From: a virus
DNA: 28,348 bases
Strand: one strand, 5' to 3'
Virus record (IMG/VR): IMGVR_UViG_3300025011_000160
Span: 1-28,348 of that record
Position numbers and translations under genes: made by a program. The notes beneath the pieces were generated by a model. The model ran no database searches. It was not told the origin of the DNA and saw only the letters and a list, made by a program, of their open reading frames with translations. This document shows, one piece after another, positions 15,554-22,603 of the stretch; position 1 is the stretch's first letter; each line of letters begins with the position of its first letter.

Positions 15554-17422
15554 TTAATTATCGAAGTCCTTCCAAGGGGTTGATGTTGGAGGTATGAAAC
15601 AATCTTCGTAATTATTGTTGTCTGATTCTTTCATTAAATCTTTTTCTAAAATTGAAGCGTAGAAGTTGGAATATGAGATCGCAGAATATCTATCCTTTCG
15701 TTGTCCAGACATTTCTTTTAATTTAATATATCCTGTACTTTGATTGATTTCTGACTCCAACAAGACCATTTCATTAACCAAAGCATCTGTATGAGCAAAA
15801 GGAGCTTCTAGTTTAGCAACCATTTCAGGAGACAATTTAGATAGGTTTTCAATTTTAGAAATGAAATCATATGAGTCATTTTTATTTACTAACAATTTAA
15901 TTTTATTTCTCTTGATATTATCTCTTAACGATACTGCTATTTCAGAATTGAATTCTGAGGTTGCAGATATTGTATAAATCTTTTGATCTGCATTTGGCAC
16001 TAAGCACCTTTCCTGCATTTTTTCTTCATTCATACTATTTAAAGCAGGATATTCAATTCCTCTATCTTTATCATATAGTCTTTTACATAGATTATCATAA
16101 ACTCCAATTCCATTTCCTTGTCTATCAATTACTATAAAATCACAATCTAAATCATCAAATAATTGTCTAATTCTTATTGCTTGTAATTCGGTATGAGCAC
16201 CTACCATAGTTTCCATATAGGGTATAATTCTTTCATAACCTTTAAAATTATTTCCATCTCTTTTAGACACCATTGGAAGTAATTGCATCAACATAAATAC
16301 TGAAGCATCGTTTTGTTTAGTCCCAATTGCAGCTAAATCACAACTTAATATTCTGACTTCTCCTTTTTCTTTTGGAGAATATTTAAATTTTTTATCTTTT
16401 ATGGTTTCATAAAATGGTTTTGGATATATAGGTTTATATATCTTTCTTATTTGAGTCAATTCATCTGTTTTAAAAAAAGCTTTTTCGCTCTCTCCAAAAA
16501 ATAAACAGTCCATTTCCATTGTCCAACTAACAATATCCATATCTTCTTCTGCTAGTTCATCAAGCAATTGATCTTTATTAGTTAAATTTTCTTTAATTGC
16601 AAATTGATACGGAAGTCCACAAATAAAATATTTTTTACCCCTTAACATTGCATTTAAAAATACTTTATATCTATCAAAAGACCAATTAAATTTATACCAA
16701 CAAGACGATAAAAATATTTCCTGATTTCGTTCTAGATATTCTTGCTTGTTTTTGTATTCTGGCTTCTCTAAAAAACCTGGTTGTCTAGAAGCAGCTAAAA
16801 ACCTTCTTAAAACTCCTCTATAAATTACAGGGTCAATCATCCGAAATTCGTCCAAGATCAAAATATTTGCGCGGGCTGATCTGGCTCCTTGTGTGGCTGC
16901 TGTAACTTTAATCCATGAACCATTTACGAACTCAACATTTGGGTCATCTGTATTCATTGATGTTCTAATGGAACCTTTAATTTCTCGTCTTAGCATACCT
17001 GTTTTAGATTTAGCTATTAATTCAGGAATTTTTTCAGTTACAATCTTCATTGCCTGAGATTTTTGCCCAGCAGCCACAACTATTTTTGTCTCAGGCCATA
17101 GAATGCATTTTATTACACAATATAAAGCTGTCAAATAGGTTTTGCCCAATCCTCTGCTAGCGAGAAACATTGTGTAATTATAATGAACCATACAATATAG
17201 TAATATTTTTTGAAAAGTTTTCAAAGATAGTCCTAAATACTCTTCTGCAAAAATATCTGGGCGAGAACGATAAAAAGAAGCCCAGTCTCCAACACCATTC
17301 ATTAGCTTTTCTGACCTAGTTAGTTTTTGATCTCCTTTATTATAATTTCTTGTTTTATCAAAAACACCAACTGTATTTGTTGCTTTATTTCTTTTTACTT
17401 CGAAGTTTTTATATCCAGCGAT
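15554..17422 (-). CDS. terL: terminase large subunit
   Basis: The packaging ATPase/nuclease. Counting from the ATG at 17302, the Walker A motif is SRGLGKT at 49-55 and Walker B is ILILDE at ~147-152. Acidic residues of the RNase-H-like nuclease appear in ILSCDLAAIG (~317), FIVIDRQGNGIGVYD (~395) and HTDALVNEM (~516). The frame stays open for 40 codons upstream of that ATG (residues including NYNKGDQKLTRSEKL) without any ATG, GTG or TTG, back to an AGGTGAT ribosome binding site. I therefore place the start at the ATC at 17422, 7 bases after AGGTG; the ATG at 17302 is the conservative alternative. It follows the small subunit by 19 bases and precedes the portal gene. Confidence 0.9.
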   Translation of the reverse strand: MAGYKNFEVKRNKATNTVGVFDKTRNYNKGDQKLTRSEKLMNGVGDWASFYRSRPDIFAEEYLGLSLKTFQKILLYCMVHYNYTMFLASRGLGKTYLTALYCVIKCILWPETKIVVAAGQKSQAMKIVTEKIPELIAKSKTGMLRREIKGSIRTSMNTDDPNVEFVNGSWIKVTAATQGARSARANILILDEFRMIDPVIYRGVLRRFLAASRQPGFLEKPEYKNKQEYLERNQEIFLSSCWYKFNWSFDRYKVFLNAMLRGKKYFICGLPYQFAIKENLTNKDQLLDELAEEDMDIVSWTMEMDCLFFGESEKAFFKTDELTQIRKIYKPIYPKPFYETIKDKKFKYSPKEKGEVRILSCDLAAIGTKQNDASVFMLMQLLPMVSKRDGNNFKGYERIIPYMETMVGAHTELQAIRIRQLFDDLDCDFIVIDRQGNGIGVYDNLCKRLYDKDRGIEYPALNSMNEEKMQERCLVPNADQKIYTISATSEFNSEIAVSLRDNIKRNKIKLLVNKNDSYDFISKIENLSKLSPEMVAKLEAPFAHTDALVNEMVLLESEINQSTGYIKLKEMSGQRKDRYSAISYSNFYASILEKDLMKESDNNNYEDCFIPPTSTPWKDFDN

Positions 17423-17441
17423 TATATATCACCTAATTTCT

Positions 17442-18434
17442 CTACTCCTCATCTTCATTTTGTATACTATCAAAATCAATAGTATACTCTTTTAAAGAAT
17501 CCTCGTATTTGTCTACTGTTTCATTATTTAAATTCATCATTTTTGCTAAATGACCAACCATGTAAACATCAATATATTTTTTCATTTCATCATCCAATGT
17601 TTCATGGACTGGTTTTTCATTTTCCCATTTTTTTATTAATGTACCAAAAGTAACTTGATCGTTTGCTTCTGCTCCTGTTGCCTGAACTGGTTTCATATTT
17701 GCATCATTCATAAGTTTACTTCTTGTTTCAATTAATTTATTAATTTCCCCTTTAGTATCTTTGCCTTCTTGTCTTATTTTTTCAATGTCAAGATTAATAA
17801 AAGAAATATCTTTCATGATCATTTCCATGCCATAATCTGGACACTCAAAACTTGACTTAATCTTAAATATTTCTTCTACAAGGAAATCATATTCCCAATT
17901 TTCTCTATTTTTCCCCCAATATTTTACTGTTTCTTCTGGAATTCCATCATAATCATATAATTCTTGATTTTTTGACATATCAGTATTCATATTTATACTT
18001 GTTGTTTCCATATTGTCTTTAATATAATTAAAATCACTATCTTTATATCTAAAAGTATCCATTTTTTCATTACTCTTATTTGTTGAAGAGAGTTTGCTTT
18101 TATAATATCCAAGAACCCGATCAGCTTTTTTCCCTTTAGTTAGTAAACTTTCTATATGTGATTGTGTTTGCTTTAAAGCTTCCGCACTAAACCTAATATC
18201 TAAATCTTGACAAGTTAATTGTAAAGCAACTTCTAAAATATTATGTATTGAGAAATAATCCTCATAAATTTGATTACAGCATTCACGGCATATGCTCATA
18301 AAACCATTTTTGTCAAGCATAGGATTCGTTGCTTCATAAAAATTAGTTTGAGACTTATGTTTCATACATACCCTACAATATATTTCTCCAACATTTTCTT
18401 TAGGTTCTCTTATTGTTTTAGTCGTCCTTGGAAT
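17442..18434 (-). CDS. probable terminase small subunit with zinc ribbon, apparent ATT start
   Basis: The first ATG is at 18365 and gives 307 aa, but upstream codons encode (M)PRTTKTIREPKENVGEIYCRV, so residues YCRVC lie before that ATG. Paired with ICRECC about 30 residues later they make a zinc ribbon that the ATG start would cut in half. The frame is open from an in-frame TGA at 18443; the ATT at 18434 lies 7 bases after GAGGTG. With that start the protein is 330 aa. The C-terminal half is helical and acidic. It lies immediately before the large terminase, the normal place of the DNA-recognition subunit. The family name is inferred from position. Confidence 0.6.
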   Translation of the reverse strand: MPRTTKTIREPKENVGEIYCRVCMKHKSQTNFYEATNPMLDKNGFMSICRECCNQIYEDYFSIHNILEVALQLTCQDLDIRFSAEALKQTQSHIESLLTKGKKADRVLGYYKSKLSSTNKSNEKMDTFRYKDSDFNYIKDNMETTSINMNTDMSKNQELYDYDGIPEETVKYWGKNRENWEYDFLVEEIFKIKSSFECPDYGMEMIMKDISFINLDIEKIRQEGKDTKGEINKLIETRSKLMNDANMKPVQATGAEANDQVTFGTLIKKWENEKPVHETLDDEMKKYIDVYMVGHLAKMMNLNNETVDKYEDSLKEYTIDFDSIQNEDEE

Positions 18435-18487
18435 GCGAATTCACCTCTTTTGTTACCAACATCTTCTAATTCCTTCTTTCCGTACAT
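18410..18487 (-). CDS. 25-aa leader ORF overlapping terminase small subunit start
   Basis: A short ORF, ATG at 18487, stop at 18412-18410, encoding MYGKKELEDVGNKRGEFAFQ and a few more residues. GGAG lies 9 bases upstream, inside the 3' arm of a predicted pseudoknot. It spans the ribosome binding site and ATT start of the next gene in another frame, so its translation could open or couple that start. Whether it encodes a real peptide or only acts as an upstream ORF cannot be told. Confidence 0.4.
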   Translation of the reverse strand: MYGKKELEDVGNKRGEFAFQGRLKQ

Positions 18488-18493
18488 TTTTAT

Positions 18494-18570
18494 TTCTCCG
18501 TACTAACCACATAAAAATAAATAGAAGAGAGGGTACGGAGAATAGGAGCAACCCTAAACTACCTCTCTTC
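18494..18570 (-). promoter_or_regulatory. predicted H-type pseudoknot in terminase leader RNA
   Basis: Two perfect, interleaved stems can form: a 9-bp stem (18562-18570 with 18524-18532) and a 10-bp stem (18533-18542 with 18494-18503). The stems abut with no intervening base, giving a coaxial H-type pseudoknot with loops of about 19 and 20 bases. The downstream arm GTACGGAGAA contains the GGAG ribosome binding site of the 25-aa ORF. The first stem with the U-rich stretch that follows could alternatively act as a weak terminator. Regulation of terminase translation is inferred; no ligand is known. Confidence 0.6.
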
Positions 18571-18593
18571 CAATGAACAAATTATGCTCACAT

Positions 18594-18620
18594 AAAAACA
18601 TCGCCAATTAAGACGATGTA
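18594..18620 (-). terminator. terminator after the T5orf172-type gene
   Basis: ACATCG pairs with CGATGT around a 10-base loop and is followed by TTTTT on the minus strand. It lies 23 bases past the stop of the frameshifted gene and marks the boundary before the terminase leader. Confidence 0.6.
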
Positions 18621-18642
18621 TAATCTAAACATAATTCAAACT

Positions 18643-18980
18643 CTAAAAATTTTTCATTCTCTTATAAATCCTAACCTTGCCACTATCATCATCCAACTCA
18701 ATCCAATTACTTTGAATCACATTATTGCTATTAATCCATTCAGCAATTTCATTTGAACAATTAAACCACTCTCCTGAATGTCTAATCCTTAATAAATCCC
18801 ATTGAGTATGTAGTGCTTTTTCCAAACTAACATTACCCAAAACATAGCCAAGCAAAGCTAATTTCCACTTACTCCAGTAGATAAACTTTTTTTTCTTTTC
18901 TCAATATTTTTAGTAAAACCAATTTTAATAGAATTATCATTTATATTAAGGAAGAAGTATACAAAACCTGAATCATTCAA
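18643..18980 (-). pseudogene. T5orf172/GIY-YIG-type DNA-binding protein, frameshifted
   Basis: Two frames join into one protein. From a TTG at 18980, 8 bases after AAGGATTGAT, comes (M)NDSGFVYFFLNIND then IKIGFTKNIEKRKKSLSTG, ending at a TAG at 18858-18860. The next frame carries KLALLGYVLGN, LEKALHTQWDLLRI and SGEWFNCSNEIAEWI and ends at 18643. Together these match the T5orf172 pattern (VYF...KIG.T.N...R...L, then E..LH..F, then GEWF). Adding one A in the AAA run near 18862-18864 would restore a ~112-aa protein. The 70-aa second half alone would start at TTG 18855. The break may be a true mutation, programmed frameshifting or a base-calling error. Confidence 0.75.
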
Positions 18981-19026
18981 ATTATCAATCCTTATACATT
19001 ATTATATTTTATTTTGCAAACAACAA

Positions 19027-19054
19027 AGAGTATATACATCTTTGCATATACTCT
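19027..19054 (-). terminator. terminator after 254-aa Cys-rich gene
   Basis: AGAGTATAT pairs with ATATACTCT (9 bp, 10-base loop), followed on the minus strand by a T-rich stretch. It lies about 58 bases past the stop of the 19112-19876 gene. The rest of the gap to the frameshifted gene start holds only its ribosome binding site. Confidence 0.65.
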
Positions 19055-19111
19055 CGACTTGACTACAAAATATTAATTTAAAACTTAGATTTTAATTTAT
19101 TATTTTACTAA

Positions 19112-19876
19112 CTAATCCTCTAAAAATTCATACATGTTATACTTAGCACTTTCTATTCCCAATTCCTTGCATTTAAAAGCTAATTTTACAACGCTTTCAA
19201 TAACACAATCAGGACAACCATTAAAAACATGCTCTAAGCACTCATTGATAAATTCTTTCATATAGTCTTCTGAACATTCTTCACAATAGCAATCTAATTC
19301 TTTAACTTCTTGTTCTGCTTGACAGATAGGGCATTCACATTGTTCTTCCAATTCATTATCCTCACATTCATATTCATCATCATGATTACCTCTACCACAA
19401 TGCTCATCACAACCAACGCAATTAGCACATTCAGGACTTACATCATATTGACTGTCATATCCTTCCATCGTATTACCATTCTCACAATCCTCATCCACCA
19501 ATTCACAAAATACTACTTTAGTATCTTTACCTCCTAAAAATTCCCTAACATCTCCAAAAGACATGTCTGTAAATACAAAATAATCTAGATTATCACCTTC
19601 GCTATATTTATATGTTTCATCTTGATCCCATTTTGCATACTCACAAAAGAAATCAATATCTCCATCTTTGTAAAAAGACATTGAAACATAATATTCATCA
19701 ATTTCTGAAGATAATTCGACTGAATTTGCTTCAACTCCATATTCATTTCCTAAATAATCATAAATATAGTGAGCCAATTCAAATCCACAGATAAATGTAA
19801 AATCTCTATCAGATTCAATATGAGAGTCAATAATATTTTCAACTTGAGATAAAGTATATTTTTGCTTATTAATCAT
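19112..19876 (-). CDS. acidic Cys-rich hypothetical protein
   Basis: The product is 254 aa with a good AGGAAATCACAAA spacer before the ATG. The first ~125 residues are acidic and without Cys clusters (IDEYYVSMSFYKDGDIDFFCEYAKW). Residues ~140-215 hold a dense series of cysteines: PECANCVGCDEHCG, CEDNELEEQCECPICQ, DCYCEECSED and NGCPDC, suggesting two or more metal sites. CECPICQAEQ resembles CDCPQCQELI in the neighbouring 159-aa protein. The C-terminal ~40 residues are helical. I do not recognise a family. It lies in the replication-to-packaging interval with the metallophosphoesterase. Confidence 0.65.
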   Translation of the reverse strand: MINKQKYTLSQVENIIDSHIESDRDFTFICGFELAHYIYDYLGNEYGVEANSVELSSEIDEYYVSMSFYKDGDIDFFCEYAKWDQDETYKYSEGDNLDYFVFTDMSFGDVREFLGGKDTKVVFCELVDEDCENGNTMEGYDSQYDVSPECANCVGCDEHCGRGNHDDEYECEDNELEEQCECPICQAEQEVKELDCYCEECSEDYMKEFINECLEHVFNGCPDCVIESVVKLAFKCKELGIESAKYNMYEFLED

Positions 19877-19904
19877 TTTGTGATTTCCTGCCTTTATTTT
19901 TATT

Positions 19905-20384
19905 TTATTCTTCTTCGATTACATCAAACTGACTCATAAAATTATCTAATTGTACATCCAACTGTGCAGAAACCTTAATCATACTATTTCCAAGTTGACT
20001 ATATATTTCAGTAGATGTTTCTAAACCAGTCTTTGTTTTTATTGCGTCTATGTAATTAGTTAATAACTCCTTTGCTTCATAGTCATCCATTTCTCTAATG
20101 GTATAAATTATGTCTATCAATTCTTGACATTGAGGGCAATCGCATTCTTCATCGTTTTCATCAGAATTATACTTGTTAATATTAGTGACATTACTAGGTT
20201 TGGTAGGTTTGCTATTTTCAGGACTTCCATTCATTTTAGGTAATGGAGGAAGAACAAATAGAGACTCATCTTGTTCCATTGAATCATATACTTCTTTTGT
20301 GACGAATTTGTCGTTTATTAAATATGAAGTTTGATTTGTAGTTTCATTTATAATCTCTTTGAACTTGATTTTTTCTAGTGACAT
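19905..20384 (-). CDS. hypothetical protein with CxCPxC motif
   Basis: The product is 159 aa, with GAGGATACTTAA before the ATG. The N-terminal part looks like a small beta domain (KFKEIINETTNQTSYLINDKFVTKEVYD), followed by a Pro/Asn/Ser-rich linker (~50-75), an acidic patch with ECDCPQCQEL, and a helical C-terminus. The Cys motif is shared with the downstream 254-aa protein, so the two may bind the same metal type or partner. It lies between the metallophosphoesterase and that gene. Function unknown. Confidence 0.65.
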   Translation of the reverse strand: MSLEKIKFKEIINETTNQTSYLINDKFVTKEVYDSMEQDESLFVLPPLPKMNGSPENSKPTKPSNVTNINKYNSDENDEECDCPQCQELIDIIYTIREMDDYEAKELLTNYIDAIKTKTGLETSTEIYSQLGNSMIKVSAQLDVQLDNFMSQFDVIEEE

Positions 20385-20417
20385 TTAAGTATCCTCATAT
20401 TCTTTCTTATTGTTATT

Positions 20418-21617
20418 TTATTTAAAAAATATATCATACATAACCTTTACACCTTTATTATTACATACACAAACTAATTGTTGAGGACTTCCTAGTATAC
20501 GTTTTTCTATCGTATAGTCATCCATTCCCATTAAAGATCCTGACATCATTAGTTTATAACCTTGAACATAAGTGTGTGAATTATGATGTAAATGACCACT
20601 AAATACTCCATATATTTCATGAGGTATCATTTCAATTAATTTGAGTGAACTGTTTATGCCATCATAATCACCATGGACTCCCAAATAATATAATCCTCTA
20701 ATATTTATCAAGGACATAGTATTATCAACTATATTATCAACAACAGAAATATTTGTTATATTTTGCAGTCTTGCTTTAATATAAAAAGGAATTAAATCAT
20801 CCAATCTCTCACCTTTTGGACTATCAAATTTAGTGGATAACCTACTGTGATTTCCTGAAACAACAGAAAAATATACATTGTTAAAATATCCACTTAGCTC
20901 ACTAAGAAACCATGATATTAATTCACTCGCTCCCATAACTTGTTCAACAACATTTTCTCTATTTGCTAATTGAATTCCGAGATGAGTGTTTCCTGAAATT
21001 ATGTCTCCGTTTGCACATACATAACAATTTTCTGAGTTATGTGTTCTCTTAATAGTAATTATTTCTTCTATGTAATGTTCAAGTCTTTCTTTTGCAATTT
21101 CAGGACTATATTTATTCCAATAATTATCAATCATAATTCCAAAGTGCATATCATTAAGTCCAATTAATAAATCATTATCAGATTGTATTACCTGTTTATA
21201 TAATTTATTTAAATAAGGTTTAATATTTTGAATTGCATTTGTTAAGATTTTTTGATTTTCTTCTTTTCTTGCTAATGTGCGTATATCTTTATTTATAGAT
21301 GTTCTTAAATCTTGAAGTTTTACTCTTTCTTTTTTGAGATTTATTTCTTGCATTTGTACATCAGATAATTTCTTCTCAATTACAATATCTTTAACCTCAA
21401 CATCCCTATTAATACCCAACTTCTTTAATGTCCCATCGCGATCCTGTCTTTTTTTGATAAATTGTCTATAATGTTCACCAGATTTGAATGGAAATCCTTG
21501 ATACTCATTTAAATCATTCCAAGAAGGATTTTTAGTATTAAGTATTTTCTTATATTTATCTCTATCATTTTTAAAATCTACACCGATAATATAAAGTTCA
21601 TCTTTTGATTTTGACAA
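20418..21617 (-). CDS. calcineurin-type metallophosphoesterase
   Basis: The product is 399 aa. The C-terminal ~250 residues carry the metal-binding motifs in order: LNDMHFG (~155), NGDIISGN (~203), VVSGNHSRL (~253), GVHGDYDG (~313) and FSGHLHH (~339). The fold is that of Mre11/SbcD-like nucleases and related phosphoesterases, so a DNA exonuclease or end-processing role is likely, but the substrate cannot be read from the sequence. The N-terminal ~140 residues are helical with a likely coiled coil (~85-135). The TTG start at 21617 follows TAGGTGGT at a long distance, so the exact start is uncertain. Confidence 0.8.
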   Translation of the reverse strand: MSKSKDELYIIGVDFKNDRDKYKKILNTKNPSWNDLNEYQGFPFKSGEHYRQFIKKRQDRDGTLKKLGINRDVEVKDIVIEKKLSDVQMQEINLKKERVKLQDLRTSINKDIRTLARKEENQKILTNAIQNIKPYLNKLYKQVIQSDNDLLIGLNDMHFGIMIDNYWNKYSPEIAKERLEHYIEEIITIKRTHNSENCYVCANGDIISGNTHLGIQLANRENVVEQVMGASELISWFLSELSGYFNNVYFSVVSGNHSRLSTKFDSPKGERLDDLIPFYIKARLQNITNISVVDNIVDNTMSLINIRGLYYLGVHGDYDGINSSLKLIEMIPHEIYGVFSGHLHHNSHTYVQGYKLMMSGSLMGMDDYTIEKRILGSPQQLVCVCNNKGVKVMYDIFFK

Positions 21618-21689
21618 TATTTATTAATACCACCTATTGTAATTTATTTTATTATTCCCATACAAAAAGAAAAATTAATTAAAAGAATA

Positions 21690-21850
21690 TATCCAGAATT
21701 TCGACGCGATAGCTAGAAATTATGCAAGCGTAAGGCGACAAAGCCTTACAAGACACCTGCTCCCCGTTTCGTTCCCTTGACATGTCACAAGATAATTGAT
21801 TTGATATTTGTCCTACGGAACATTTCGCAATTTTGTCGCAACAAAATTAC
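21690..21850. other. G+C-richer structured non-coding island
   Basis: This part of the 250-base gap 21618-21867 is close to half G+C by eye in its first ~100 bases, against a far lower background. It holds GTAAGGC/GCCTTAC (21730-21749, 6-base loop), the perfect palindrome GACATGTC (21779-21786) and ATTTTGT/ACAAAAT (21830-21847, 4-base loop). Only short ORFs are present. It lies just downstream of the GIY-YIG gene and before the metallophosphoesterase. It could be a remnant of a mobile element or intron end, or a structured RNA. The 3'-most part toward 21618 is AT-rich with possible promoter elements for the next gene. Confidence 0.5.
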
Positions 21851-21867
21851 TCATGGTTATATTATTA

Positions 21868-22443
21868 TTATAATCTTCTAATTCTCCAATATTTCTTTTC
21901 ATAGTTATCATTTAAAGAACCATCTTCTAAATATTTATCCCAATCATATTCACATTCAATATTATAATTTATTTCACAAGTTAAGAAAAATAAATTTAAT
22001 TCTACAATACTTTTAAGAAGTTTAGTACCTTCTTTTGCACGTAAATCTTTAACAAACCTTATTTGATCTTTTTTAAATAATATACAATCAACTATATTCT
22101 CAAAGTCAAAATCGAAATTATATTTGTAATTAAATATATTATTTTTAATTATACTTATTTCTTCCCATATTAAATTTGGTAATTGTATTGTTAATATGTC
22201 TTGTTTTTTCAACTCTGAGTTTAATTTTGGTTTATAAAGATTTATGTAATAAGGCTCGTAAACCACTAAATCACTTTCTGATTTTACTTTTGCATACTCT
22301 ACTCTTACAACTTCTGAATAATCTTCATTTGATAAATGCCCATTATTTCCAAAGTGTTGATTCAATCTTATTCTTATATTATTCTTTGTTTTTCCAACAT
22401 AAATTATCTCATCATTATTATTAATAAACTTATATAAATACAT
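21868..22443 (-). CDS. GIY-YIG endonuclease
   Basis: The product is 191 aa. The N-terminal ~75 residues match the GIY-YIG fold: YLYKF and IIYVGKT strands, RIRLNQH (candidate catalytic Arg), YEPYYINLYKPKLN with E63 and the trailing N75. The remaining ~115 residues, with several hydrophobic helices and IRFVKDLRAKEGTKLL, may bind DNA. A GGAGATGAT site precedes the ATG. It is free-standing between the helicase and metallophosphoesterase genes, with structured non-coding DNA on both sides, typical of a homing endonuclease invader. No group I intron core is visible around it. Confidence 0.8.
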   Translation of the reverse strand: MYLYKFINNNDEIIYVGKTKNNIRIRLNQHFGNNGHLSNEDYSEVVRVEYAKVKSESDLVVYEPYYINLYKPKLNSELKKQDILTIQLPNLIWEEISIIKNNIFNYKYNFDFDFENIVDCILFKKDQIRFVKDLRAKEGTKLLKSIVELNLFFLTCEINYNIECEYDWDKYLEDGSLNDNYEKKYWRIRRL

Positions 22444-22543
22444 AATTTATCATCTCCAATACTTTAATAATATTTGTATTAGTAAGTAATCATATACTTT
22501 ATAATCCATGAATTATATTATTTATTTTGTTTTATTTTTGTGT

Positions 22544-22601
22544 TTAGGGACAATTATGGTGCAAGCCTCTTAAAGAAGGGTTGCAACAATTTTGTCCCTA
22601 A
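22544..22601. other. 58-base long hairpin at the end of the helicase gene
   Basis: TTAGGGACAA and TTGTCCCTAA pair perfectly (10 bp). Inside, GGTGCAA pairs with TTGCAAC (one mismatch) and CCTCTT with AAGAAGG, closing on a small loop. The structure begins 3 bases past the helicase stop codon. It is stronger than most terminators here but has no U-run on either side, so a processing or protection role, or an element end, is possible. Confidence 0.55.
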
Positions 22602-22603
22602 TA

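Noticed and set aside
18410-18434. Programmed -1 frameshift fusing the 25-aa ORF to the terminase small subunit
   Set aside because: A CTAAAAC stretch could allow slippage, but there is no classical slippery heptamer, the pseudoknot is upstream rather than downstream, and the gene has its own ribosome binding site.
21618-22603. Group I intron carrying the GIY-YIG gene
   Set aside because: I could not find the conserved core pairing segments (R/S-like) on either side, and both neighbouring genes look complete.
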